Shown piece after piece: positions 1 through 9,114 of a stretch of DNA of 64,000 bases. Source of the DNA: Eunapius fragilis (Eukaryota; Porifera; Demospongiae; Spongillida; Spongillidae); contig OY811977.1 of NCBI GenBank assembly GCA_963681505.1, forward strand, positions 1-64,000, written 5' to 3'. A program made the translations under genes and the position numbers. The notes beneath the pieces were generated by a model, which worked only from the letters and a program-made list of their open reading frames with translations, was not told where the DNA came from and did no database searches. How positions within the stretch are numbered: position 1 is the first letter of the stretch; each line of letters starts with the position of its first letter.

Positions 1-2478
1 ACTTGGCGTCAAAAACTTTTTCAGCTACACCAGGCGCATACGTTTCACAACCAGATTCCCTGTCACAGGATGCCACCAGAGCCTTGATCCCATCGCAAAG
101 ACCTGCTTGATTCACAAATCTGCCTATATTTTTACCATCATACACCTGGGGATCGTACACGAGGTTATGGGAATCACCCCTTGGGCCACGTGCCGACTCC
201 AGCACATAGTCTGAATCTGGACCATGTGATTGCTCCTGCCTGGTGGCAAAGAAGCACAGGTACTTTTGCGAAGGGATTGTGACATCCTGTCGGCCTGGCG
301 GTGTTGGACGGACCATGAGGCCCGAACCAGCACCTCTTACCAGGCTGGGAAGCACCATTAGGTGACTCTCGTTGAGGATCTTGTCACTGTTGGTCACGCT
401 ACATGTCATGGAGGTACCACAACGAAGAGTTACGGAAGGCTCCCCAGCCGCAAATCTCTCCTTCAGTACCCATGGCATAAGATCCTCGTGCCCCATCTCC
501 TGACCAAACTGAAAGACGCCACGAGCCTGGGCCCGGGCAGTCTCCAGAGCCTGGAGGTATCGTTGGGGGGCACCCCGCGTGGGGAACGAGAGGCCGTCTT
601 CTACCCGCCTTACACCAGTCGACACAAACTGGTCAGACGCCTTGTTGCAGGTGTAGAGCTCAACAAGGAGGCGATCACCGTTACGCCCATGGTGAACCCC
701 GTGAGGGACAAGCAACACACGTCCACACGTCGGCCTGCCAACCTGGTTCCTGGCATGCACCAGGGAGAGGTGACCAAACGCTTCGACCTGTGGACGTGCA
801 TTGCTCCCCTCTGGGAGTGCGTCTGCGTCTTCCACAGGTGCGATGGTATATTGATGGCCTAGTTCTATCGCATCGTGGAAGACCTCCCTGAAGTACACCA
901 GGTTGCACCTGGGAGTGTTCACCGAGTGAATAGGTATCCCCTTCACTCTGAGGTAACGGATCAGGCCCGGGAAGCGGTCAACAAATATGGAGCCACCATC
1001 GCCATCGAAATAGTGAACAGCCTCCGCTGCCAATCCCCCAACTTGCCAAAACACCTCTTGCTCCCCTGAGGCGTAGGAAGGGAGGAGGGTGTTGGTGATT
1101 GATGTTGCCACCTCCCCCATCCTTGGCATCAGCGCCCTCATCATGGAGGACGGCACACCAGTGAGTCCCAGTCCTGATGTCACCCTGGTAGCCAAAGTTC
1201 TGTAAAAAAAAAAAATTTACACACATCAAAACAAGTCATGCATAGAGTTTTGATGTAATTTTTGTACTAACCTGCAGGCCCCAAGATGTGAAGGTGAGAA
1301 ACCTTCATAATGGTACTGGAGAAGGCGGAACACCTGCTGCACTCCCCTGCACGGGTAGACCAGCGGGTCCCCGGGGAGAACAGCGAGGTGGGAACAGCAC
1401 TGTTGACATTTGTACTGTTCCGCACACTGCCGGACAAGACATTGGTATGTCTTGGTCCTCTCCGATTCGATAGCGTTGGTTATGTAGACGTCTACACCAT
1501 GGCTTTCACCGCGCGAGTCCTTGAGGAGTGTGCCAACGCGGTGATTAGCCATGTTCTCCACGACAGAGGAAAGGTGGTGCAATGCGCGAACCTGTGTGTG
1601 TGCGCGTGCGCGCAAAAAAAAGTGTTATAAAAAAATATACATGCATGCGCATGCATAGGTATATAACCTTATTGCACAGTGCAGGAAGGCCTCTTTCACC
1701 TCTGTCGTGGAGAGTAGACTCCAGCAGTGCTTCCACCTTCTCCGCCGTGCTACCCAGCCCGAGGTGAAGGGAGGTCCACTCGATGTTAGTGGCGATGAAC
1801 CTCCCTATCACCTCGGGCGATGCTGCTTTAATTGTGAGGTCCACAGATGACCTGGACACCTCAGGCTCTATTGGGAGGGTAACCTCTTCCGTGGCTCTTT
1901 GGACCTGCCAACCAGTGGAAGAGTCCCTCACAACGGAGCCCGAGGTGTCGCAGGTCCGTTTTCTTTTCCTGGCCGCCGCCTCCTGAGGTGTCCTCGTCGT
2001 CCCTGCATGGATTAAATTTCGTAACTGAGGGAGGGAGGATATACCGCGCAAACCGGAGACGTGTCGTGGTAGTGGTGGTGGTGCTGGTCGTGGTGGTGGT
2101 GGTGGTGGTGGTGGTGGTGGTGGTGGTGGTGGAGACCGCGTTGGTGGTGATGGTGGTGATGATGCCTGGGAAGACAGGCCAGATGGACTTCCTAGATCTG
2201 TACATAAAAATGAGTAACCGTGGATATGCGTCGCGCGACTTATTATATATAAAAAAACCTGAGCTGGAAAAAGAGCCCACATAACGCGTCGTCGCAGGAG
2301 CACGTGGCCAGACCCTCGCGGGCAAAATGGCATGAATCAACTCTGCCAAATCAGAGAGGAGTCGGGCCACTGAAGGGTCAAGCTGCTGAGCCAGGTATGG
2401 TCTGGCTCCGGCGATCGACGCGTTGAGGTTCTTTGCCAAGTCCGCTATGGTGCGCTCCACCGTCGATAGGGCCATCAT
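1..2478 (-). CDS. Split gene, SET-like domain protein (5' part, runs off left edge)
   Basis: Four minus-strand exons join in frame: 2259-2478, 1668-2197, 1272-1591 and 1-1199. The introns at 2198-2258, 1592-1667 and 1200-1271 all have GT-AG ends (donors AG|GTTT, AAG|GTTATA, CAG|GTTAGT; acceptors TGTACAG, CACACAG, TTTACAG), and exon phases agree at every junction. The start is the first ATG after an in-frame TAA near 2521; an upstream exon is possible, because ATTTGTAG at about 2509-2516 could be an acceptor. The protein is at least about 756 residues. Residues 88-117 are proline-rich with about 14 P in a row; about 150-154 is RKRKR, a possible nuclear signal; exon 3 has a Cys cluster (CLVRQCAEQYKCQQCC). 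From about residue 640 the sequence resembles a SET methyltransferase domain: GAGSGLMVRP (like the family's GxGxG start) and, near residue 716, GRFVNQ in place of the usual RFINH. The catalytic Tyr region would lie beyond the window edge. Lysine methyltransferase function is inference from these two motifs; the frame and splicing are seen directly. Confidence 0.62.
1200..1271 (-). other. Intron 3 of the SET-like gene
   Basis: On the minus strand the donor is CAG|GTTAGT and the acceptor is a long T run followed by ACAG. Length 72 bp. Removing it joins codon TGC-AG|A and keeps the frame open on both sides, which is strong support for a real intron. Confidence 0.7.
1592..1667 (-). other. Intron 2 of the SET-like gene
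   Basis: Phase-0 intron of 76 bp with donor AAG|GTTATA. The acceptor follows an alternating CA tract ending in CACAG. The tract of T and CG/CA alternation makes it length-variable in principle. The minus-strand frame happens to stay open through the intron, so retention would not immediately stop translation. Confidence 0.62.
2064..2161 (+). repeat. (TGG)n trinucleotide microsatellite inside exon 2
   Basis: TGG/GGT triplets with a few interruptions. On the minus strand they read as CCA/CCG proline codons within the proline-rich segment of the SET-like protein, so length changes would alter the protein by whole residues. Confidence 0.9.
2198..2258 (-). other. Intron 1 of the SET-like gene
   Basis: 61-bp intron with donor CTCAG|GTTTTT and acceptor TATGTACAG. 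The split codon G|AT gives Asp. It links two different reading frames that are each open on only one side, which is the main reason to accept it. Confidence 0.65.
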
Positions 2479-2800
2479 GTCATATGATGACAACTGATAC
2501 AGATCTACAAATGAAACGTGACGTTATACATGCATGTGTTCGGGCGACGGCGGGGGTTAGATCCCTTCTGATAGAAAAAAAGGTAGCTGGCTTGTAAATA
2601 ACAAGCACGAAAGGGTGGTCTATATGCTAAAAAGGAGGTCAGCTTAGTGTACAAGAACACTTATCAAGCTGATTACTAAAAAACCCGACTAATCAGTTTA
2701 CGTATAGGTGCATGGCCGAACAGTTTCGCCAGCAAAGAGAGAGGTGTAATGTACAACAACAAGAAGTCATGATCTGTTGGGACGGGGGAAAGGAGAAAAG
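2479..2800. other. No gene seen; 5' flank of the SET-like gene
   Basis: This stretch lies upstream of the gene on the minus strand and may hold its promoter or a 5' exon. I see no TATA box or other convincing core promoter. It is AT-rich with no long open frame and grades into the repeat region to the right. Confidence 0.4.
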
Positions 2801-3220
2801 AAAAAAAAAAAAAAAAAAAAGGAAAATTTACAAAGTCAGACGATTACGTAACTAAACAGTTTTAATAAGTGGGGTCGCTCCCGTCTCCGTTTGCCGTCGT
2901 AAAAGTAGCTTTTAAAGAGAGAGGGGTTGTCGGCGTGCTAGTCTATATGTACAGATCGGATCATACTAGCACTGCGTAAGGTCAAAACGCATATGGGTCG
3001 CCTCGTCCCCTCACTCCGATACGGTCGTTAGGGCGCTTCTAAAGACAGACCGGTTGTGAGTGTCCCACGGTCAGTCTTATATCAAGAGTAAGTTATGGGT
3101 CCCGCGAATGGCTGGAGTACGTAGTTTCTAACCGATCCCTGGCTGATGACGTAATTATTACGAATGCACGTCACGTGATCCGGAGGAAGACAGGGTATAG
3201 CTAAATAGTAATATGAATAC
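2801..3220 (+). repeat. R1 repeat copy a (with poly-A tract 2801-2820)
   Basis: First recognisable copy of a repeat family in this region. Shared landmarks in order: an A run, the element GATTACGTAACT, an AGAGAGAGG stretch, GGCGTGCTAGT, AAAGACAGACCGGTTG, TACGTAGTTTCTAACC, and GTCACGTGATCC followed by a TATAGCTAAATAGTAATATG-like end. This copy is more diverged near its left end than copies c and d. Confidence 0.7.
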
Positions 3221-3439
3221 TTAGCGATCGTACGGATGGGTGCTTATATGAACTCCAGGAGGTCATACAAGAATACACGGAGAACGAAACAAAGAAACAA
3301 AAAGTCAGTCATATAATTACTCATTACTCAGTTTACGGAGGTGGCCGGACAGTTTCGTATCGTACTGCCATCCATGTTGTCATGAAGTCCGGTGTGCTGG
3401 ACTATATCTTAATGATCTGTTGAGAGGGTTACCGGATGA

Positions 3440-3541
3440 AATGATCAAAGTCCGTCGATTACGTAACTCGAGGTTAAATTAACAGGGTCCTTCCCAGTTC
3501 CATTGCGCGTGTATAAAGTTGCTTTAAAAGAGAGAGGGTGG
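3440..3541 (+). repeat. R1 repeat copy b (left part only)
   Basis: Matches the left 95 or so bases of copy c almost exactly (AAAGTCCGTCGATTACGTAA through the AGAGAGAGGG stretch), then jumps to a different continuation (TCGGCGTGGTCGAGGTGTTA) that leads into the A run of copy c. This suggests a truncated copy or an unequal exchange. Confidence 0.65.
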
Positions 3542-4066
3542 TTTGTCGGCGTGGTCGAGGTGTTAAACTTTATGCCATGACCTGTAGAGAGGGGTGTGGT
3601 GGGGGGAAAGAGAAAAAAAAAAAAAAAAACTTTCGCTGGCGAATTTTCAAAGTCCGTCGATTACGTAACTCGAGGTTAAATTAACAGGGTCCTTCCCAGT
3701 TCCATTGCGCGTGTATAAAGTTGCTTTAAAAGAGAGAGGGGGGTTTGTCGGCGTGCTAGTGTTTATGCACAGAGTGGATTATACTAGCACTGCGTACGGT
3801 CAAAACGCATGCATGTATTATAATAATAAATATATAAGGGTCGCCTCGTCCCCTAACTCCGATACGGTCGTTAGGGCGCTTCTAAAGACAGACCGGTTGT
3901 GAGTGTCCCACGGTCAGTCATATATAAAGAGTAAGTTATGGGTCCCGCGAATAGCCGGGCCTGACTGGCTGGAGTACGTAGTTTCTAACCGATCCCTGGC
4001 TTGTGACGTAATTATTACGAATGCACGTCACGTGATCCGGAGGTATAGCTAAATAGTAATATGAAG
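3542..4066 (+). repeat. R1 repeat copy c (poly-A at 3612-3629)
   Basis: Full-length copy, about 530 bp from its GGTCGAGGTGTTA part to the CACGTGATCC and AAATAGTAATATG end. It lies head-to-tail with the next copy; the poly-A tracts at about 3612 and 4144 are about 533 bp apart, giving the unit length. Confidence 0.75.
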
Positions 4067-4142
4067 AGAGAGGGGGGTTTTTCGGCGTGGTCGAGGTGTT
4101 AGCCTTTAGGCCATGATCTGTTGAGAGGGGTGGTGTTGGGGG

Positions 4143-4174
<32 letters not shown>

Positions 4175-4640
4175 GCTGGCGAATTTTCAAAGTCCGTCGA
4201 TTACGTAACTCGAGGTTAAATTGACAGGGCTCCATTGCGCATGTATAAAGTTGCTTAAAAAGAGAGAAGGGGGTTTGTCGGCGTGCTAGTGTTAATGTAA
4301 AGAGTGGATTATACAAGCACTGCGTACGGTCAAAACGCATGCATGTATTATAATAATAAATATATATAAGGGTCGCCTCGTCCCCTAACTCCGATACGGT
4401 CGGTCGGGCGGTTCTAAAGACAGACCGGTTGGAAGTGTCCCGCGATCATCAAGAGTATGTAAAAGGTGCCGAGAATAGCCCCGCCTGGCTGCATGCATGC
4501 ATGCATGCATGCAGCAGGACTGGAGTACGTGATCCTGGCTGATGAAATAATGACGTAATTATTACGAATGACGTACCAATCACGTCACGTGATCCCGAGG
4601 AAGACAGAGGGTATAGCTAATAGTAGCTCTGTATATATGG
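4067..4640 (+). repeat. R1 repeat copy d (poly-A at 4144-4169)
   Basis: Tandem neighbour of copy c with the same order of landmarks. It adds a short tetranucleotide run near 4490-4514 and lacks part of the AACAGGGTCCTTCCC segment. No coding capacity is visible; the open frames crossing it are short and interrupted by A runs. Confidence 0.75.
4489..4514. repeat. (GCAT)n tetranucleotide microsatellite
   Basis: About six GCAT units. Self-complementary, so it could form a hairpin. It sits inside an R1 copy that otherwise lacks it. Confidence 0.85.
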
Positions 4641-5115
4641 ATGTGGGAGGTTATTTTTTTCCCCCTGGGACTGTGAGATTTCGAAAGGTCGCATATATGT
4701 GTGGTATAGCCAATATTCATAGTGTTGGGCGGGCTAAAGTAGTGTTCTAAAGACAGACCGGTGCATGGACGTAAGCGGGCTTTATTGATATCAAGAGTAA
4801 GCTGCGGAAAGAATTCTATGCAGGCATGAAAAATACAGAGTGTCTTGTAGAGTGTAAGGTCGCCTCGTTCCCTCACTCCGATACGGGCGGTATAGGGCGC
4901 TACTAAGACAGACCGGTGGGATGTGTCCCGTCACGGTCTCGGTGAGTATTATATCAAGAGTAAGGATTAAGTTCTGGCTACCTGCAGTAGTACGTAGTTT
5001 CTTTATAACGTAAGTATTTCAACCCACCCATACTCATCACGTGATCCCGAGGAAGACGGAGGGTATAGCCAATACCTTCCCCAAGTCATTATTTCACGCT
5101 TTCAAGAGCTCTGAA

Positions 5116-5352
5116 TCACATATTAAGTGTCTGCATGTTGAAATCGTCATCCCAATAAGTTCTTTCAACTCCTTTTATGGACGCTCCATACAAACTCCCA
5201 TACCAAACAGCAGTGCACACCTCACAAACTTTAGACTTCAACGACCGCACTTGAATGCAGCCGGCTAGGTAAACCATATTTCTATCGCAAAATGTTGCTC
5301 TGGTCTCCATGATGCCAAGCCCCGGAGGACCAGACCTCGAGAGAGTGACCAT
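5116..5352 (-). pseudogene. Short conserved minus-strand frame, copy 1 (possible transposase remnant)
   Basis: A 78-codon open frame duplicated at 6478-6714 with one residue changed. It contains a pair of cysteines in KVCEVCTAVW preceded by YLAGCIQVRSLK. That arrangement faintly recalls the conserved CxxC segment near the C-terminus of some cut-and-paste transposases, but the match is weak and made by eye. It has no upstream context of a complete gene. Since it sits within repeated DNA, a decayed mobile-element fragment is the likeliest reading; chance openness is the alternative. Confidence 0.3.
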
Positions 5353-5471
5353 ATCACTGCATGAAATGTATGGGTGACATAGGTGCCCAGTCCATCGCCT
5401 AACTCGGGAAGGATTAGCTCACGCGATCAGCATGTACGTCACCCATACATTTCATGCGGTGATATATGGTC
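5347..5471. repeat. Inverted repeat, 32-34 bp arms, 59-bp spacer (copy 1)
   Basis: The left arm 5347-5378 (contains GCATGAAATGTATGGGTGAC) pairs with the right arm 5438-5471, with one mismatch and a 2-bp indel. The pairing decays outward for a few more bases. It could be the terminal inverted repeats of a very small element or a transcript hairpin. Confidence 0.75.
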
Positions 5472-6114
5472 GCTCTGTGATTAAACGGTCATCAGAAGGT
5501 ACGAGTTGTGTAGTCGTCACCACATGTGTGAGCGGTCGATTAACGTGGTTGCTGGATGCATGGGTATACTATAGCCCGCCCGCGAGCGCTCGACAGAATC
5601 TCTATTTGGGGCCGGCAGCGTATACTTTATGCTCCCGGGTGGATTGCGATGGTTCATCTTCACTAAAGCACCCTCCGAGGCCTAGCTAGTACCTACGGTT
5701 ACGTCACACGCCCCCCTTCCCCTGACTGCAATGATCACGTGATATTATTCATGGGACTAAAATTTTTTTTTGTTATATGGCGATCCGTCGTCGAGCTGCC
5801 AAATCGGCCACGCAGTCTCGTGTACTTCTCCCACGTTACACAATGCTTTTATTTTGAGCTACAGACGTACACAGTTGCGGAAAGAACCGACGAATCCGTA
5901 TTGCGGAGCCAGAAGCGGACGTGTTGCGATTTGGCGCATGCAAGGCGAACGTGCCAAATGGGCACCACAGTCCCTTGTGGTGGTTCCACGCAACGCAATG
6001 GGACTTTCTCGAGCAATACACCTATAGCGATGGCCTGTGTGGTATAACCAATATTCACAGTGTTGGGCGGGCAATGTCGTGGTGCCAAGAAAAGGAGGGG
6101 GTTAGTGCCCTTGT

Positions 6115-6118
<4 letters not shown>

Positions 6119-6195
<77 letters not shown>
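6119..6195 (+). repeat. (GA)n microsatellite
   Basis: Uninterrupted GA dinucleotides, 77 nt. Present only in copy 2 of the tandem duplication, so it expanded after the duplication or was inserted. Confidence 0.95.
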
Positions 6196-6197
<2 letters not shown>

Positions 6198-6477
6198 GAT
6201 TATACTTAAACGTATTTATATATATGTAAGGTGCCTCGTCCACTCCGGTAGGGCGGAGCTTCTAAAGACAGACCGGTGGGATGTGTCTCGTCACGGTCTC
6301 GGTCAGTATGATATCAAGAGTAAGCTTACTATAGGATTAAGATCTGGCTGCCTGCTGTAGTACGTAGTTTCTTTATTACGTCAACCCACCCATGCTCATC
6401 ACGTGATCCCGAGGAAGACGGAGGGTATAGCCAATACCTTACCCGAGTCATTATTCCACGCTTTCGATAGCTCTGAA

Positions 6478-6714
6478 TCACATATTAAGTGTCTGCATGT
6501 TGAAATCGTCATCCCAATAAGTTCTTTCAACTCCTTTTATGGACGCTCCATACAAACTCCCATACCAAACAGCAGTGCACACCTCACAAACTTTAGACTT
6601 CAACGACCGCACTTGAATGCAGCCGGCTAGGTAAACCATATTTCTATCGCAAAGTGTTGCTCTGGTCTCCATGATGCCAAGCCCCGGAGGACCAGACCTC
6701 GAGAGAGTGACCAT
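6478..6714 (-). pseudogene. Short conserved minus-strand frame, copy 2 (possible transposase remnant)
   Basis: Duplicate of the 78-codon frame at 5116-5352, with Leu for Phe in the ATxCD part. Preservation of the frame follows trivially from recent duplication, so it is not independent evidence of coding. Confidence 0.3.
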
Positions 6715-6833
6715 ATCACTGCATGAAATGTATGGGTGACATAGGTGCCCAGTCCATCGCCTAACTCGGGAAGGATTAGCTCACGCGATCAGCATGTACG
6801 TCACCCATACATTTCATGCGGTGATATATGGTC
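6709..6833. repeat. Inverted repeat, copy 2
   Basis: The same inverted repeat carried along in the second 1.3-kb duplicate, with unchanged arms and spacer. Confidence 0.72.
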
Positions 6834-7465
6834 GCTCTGTGATTAAACGGTCATCAGAAGGTACGAGTTGTGTAGTCGTCACCACATGACATCAAGAGTG
6901 AAATGGCGGAACTGCGCGGTTGCAGACAACTCGGTCTATGCACCCGTCTGGTTGGCCAGGTGTGAGCGGTCGATTAACGAGGTAGCTGGATGAGAAGTAT
7001 AGCCCGCGAGCGCTCGACAGAATCTCTATTTGGGGCCGGCAGCGTATACTTTATGCTCCCGGGTGGATTGCGATGGTTCATCTTCACTGCAGCACCCTCC
7101 GAGGCCTAGTAGCTACGGTTATGTCACACGCCCCCCTTCCTCTGGCTGCAATGATCACGTGATATTATTCATGGGACTAAAAAATTTATATATACTTTTG
7201 CAGCTAGGCGAACCGTCGTCGAGCTGCCAAATCGGCCACGCAGTCTCGTGTACTTCTCCCACATTGCACTTTTTGAGCTACAAACGTATACAGTTGCGGA
7301 GAACCGACGAATCCGTATTGCGGAGCCAGAAGCCGACGGTATGCGATTTGGCGCATGCTAGGCGAACGGTCGTGGACCTGCCAAATGGGCACCACAGTCA
7401 GTCTCTTGCGGTGGTTACGGTAGACAAGCGCGGGGATTTGCGATATATAACCAATATTCATATAG

Positions 7466-7584
7466 CTTTTAATTATACATGCGCGCTGCTGCGTGCATGC
7501 ACGCGTGTACATGTCCTGGAGCCGAGTGGAGTGACGACAGCGGGTTCATATACAGTGCTCTTATAGTATCTTATGATTGCCTGG

Positions 7585-7618
<34 letters not shown>

Positions 7619-7973
7619 ACGCATCACGTCATCAAACAATGACGGGTCTGGGCACTTGATCAGAGAAAGGGCACAAGTCAGTTTTGCGGAGGGGAAGCGC
7701 GCACGGTGTTCTCAACATCGTGGGCCCCTCCAGAGGTGGCAGGGTTGACGGGAGAAGCTTTTATTTCGTTTTTTATCCACTCCACTAGCCTTCAAATGTC
7801 TACTTTTGTGGATTTGTCGGCTACCCACCGTAGTCGCCTTGGGCTTTGCCATCTCACAACGCCGAGCGCACCGAGCCTGGGTATACGCTTCCCAGCTTTT
7901 CCGACCCCCGCCCCGCGGCTGTGATTTACCTGCGTCGTCGTGTCGCGTAACATCTGAGGACCGGGGCTCTACA
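7466..7973. other. No gene identified; unique-looking DNA with G homopolymer
   Basis: Apart from the G31 run this stretch does not repeat elsewhere in the window. GC content is higher between 7620 and 7970, and a minus-strand frame of about 90 codons crosses 7712-7984 with a donor-like GCAG|GTAAAT near 7930. I could not link it to any other exon, so no gene is called. Confidence 0.4.
7586..7616 (+). repeat. G homopolymer, 31 nt
   Basis: 31 consecutive G. Such a run can form G-quadruplexes and is also a common place for length errors in assemblies. Confidence 0.9.
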
Positions 7974-8102
7974 AAGTCGGGCATCCAAGCTCTTTTGGCC
8001 TATACCGATGTATGGAGTGGGCGGTAACAGTTCCACTGAATGGAACTGTTACCGCCCACTCCATACATCGGTATAGGCCAAAAGAGCTTGGATGCCCGAC
8101 TT
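7974..8102. repeat. Perfect 62-bp inverted repeat with 5-nt loop
   Basis: Arms 7974-8035 and 8041-8102 are exact reverse complements; the loop is CTGAA. A further 9-bp match, CTGAGGACC at 7954-7962 with its complement at 8114-8122, lies at exactly mirror positions beyond an 11-bp unmatched stretch, so the symmetry extends to 7954-8122. It would form a long cruciform or RNA hairpin. Confidence 0.95.
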
Positions 8103-8122
8103 GGGCAAGTGCGGGTCCTCAG

Positions 8123-8430
8123 GGGATAATTGCTGTACCCACCTGCTTAAATCTCAGCTGTGGGGCGATGGTAGTGCTACCAGGAAATGGTAAAGCCGTG
8201 CCCGTGGGCCACTCGCTACCCCATTGGTACAACCCAACACAAGTATGGATAGAGGATGGGGTTGCCATAGACACCGAATGAAACCTACACAAACGTACAC
8301 TTTTGAGCCCAAATGATTACGGATACGAATAGGAATGCACGTGCAGTGCTGTTCTAGCCTCTTATACTTGTTTGGAAAACACGCTGGGGGTTGCACAAAT
8401 CAAATCCACACATTTGGCTCTCCTAGTATC
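8123..8430. other. No gene identified; start of a diverged repeat
   Basis: No convincing coding. From about 8368 (TTTGGAAAACACGCTGGGGG) it is a diverged relative of the stretch at 10350 and 13290. Confidence 0.4.
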
Positions 8431-8620
8431 ACGTGATTAAGCCCTTAACAAGAAGCCTCCGTATATACCAATTATTTTTGTGTGATAGCTGAATTTAGTG
8501 TGCGCCCGTGACCAGGAATTAGGAAATTAGGAAGAACTTCACCCTAACCCCTAACCGAAAAGCCGTGACTATTTCGGCATAGTGAGTTTTAGGGGAGCGT
8601 GGGCGTAGTGCATATCGTTC
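8430..8620 (+). repeat. Diverged duplicate segment, copy 1
   Basis: Shares ordered landmarks with 8757-8915: ATCACGTGA, a GCTGAATTTAGTG-like stretch, GCGCCCGTGACCA, then a TGAGTTTTAGGGGAGCG-like stretch. It includes CCCTAACCCCTAACC at about 8541-8555, a degenerate telomere-type tract. Confidence 0.6.
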
Positions 8621-8681
8621 TGCACATCGTCAGGCGCAAACAAGCCACTGTCATCTATTACGCTTCTAAATATGCGTGCCT

Positions 8682-8729
<48 letters not shown>

Positions 8730-8755
8730 TCTCTCTCTCTCTCTCTCTCTCTCTC
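8682..8755 (+). repeat. Compound (TC)n(AC)n(TC)n microsatellite
   Basis: Three blocks: TC, then CA, then TC again. Low-complexity; no function suggested. Confidence 0.95.
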
Positions 8756-8756
8756 A

Positions 8757-8915
8757 ATCACGTGAGCCATGATAATTGCTATTATTAACAGTAATATATT
8801 ATACAACAGCTGGATTTAGTGCGCACCCATGACCATTTTTTTAGGCATCATGTTGCTTTAAACATTCCCGTACGTGAGTTACTTTTGGGGGAGCGCATGT
8901 GTAGTGTGCCACATT
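8757..8915 (+). repeat. Diverged duplicate segment, copy 2
   Basis: Relative of 8430-8620 separated from it by a compound microsatellite. Similarity is patchy, so this is an older duplication than the 1.3-kb one. Confidence 0.6.
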
Positions 8916-8993
8916 CTTGTTGCCATCGTGACAGCTGACAAAGAGGTGTTTCGGAATTTCGGAAAACCGGTGGACACCGAAGTACCTGCACGT

Positions 8994-9050
8994 GAGTGTG
9001 TGTGTGTGTGTGTGCGTGTGTGCGTGTGTGTGCGCGCGCTAGCGCGCACA
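8994..9050 (+). repeat. (GT)n tract ending in an alternating GC palindrome
   Basis: GT dinucleotides with C interruptions ending in GCGCGCTAGCGCGC, a 14-bp perfect palindrome. Alternating purine-pyrimidine DNA of this kind can adopt Z-form. Confidence 0.85.
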
Positions 9051-9114
9051 TGCGTATGATTGCTATGGTGTTACAAGGTGCAGGTAATTAATTAATCCCC
9101 TCTCTCTCCACGTG

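Larger units (their letters stand above)
4736..6072 (+). repeat. 1.3-kb tandem duplication, copy 1
   Basis: Ends with the landmark CCAATATTCACAGTGTTGGG, also present just before this copy (about 4710-4735) and, decayed, at the end of copy 2. Segments 4860-5510, 5524-5760 and 5780-5960 are near-identical to 6228-6885, 6960-7185 and 7208-7390. The left part overlaps the right part of the R1 family (AAAGACAGACCGG, CACGTGATCC), so this may be a larger element that shares ends with R1. Confidence 0.75.
6073..7465 (+). repeat. 1.3-kb tandem duplication, copy 2
   Basis: Second copy. It differs by a GA run at 6119-6195, a 70-75 bp insertion at about 6888-6960, and small indels around 7190-7210 and 7370-7440. 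The middle (6440-6885) is nearly unchanged from copy 1, pointing to a recent duplication or gene conversion of that part. Confidence 0.75.

Noticed and set aside
362..862. 166-codon plus-strand frame
   Set aside because: It is the complementary shadow of the long minus-strand exon 1-1199, which has consistent splice phases and recognisable motifs.
5347..5471. tRNA or tRNA-derived SINE in the inverted-repeat spacer
   Set aside because: AGCTCACGCGATCAGCATG looks superficially like part of a tRNA D-arm region, but there is no B box or cloverleaf.
8012..8281. 89-codon plus-strand frame
   Set aside because: Its first third is the right arm of the perfect inverted repeat and the rest has no recognisable motif or splice context.
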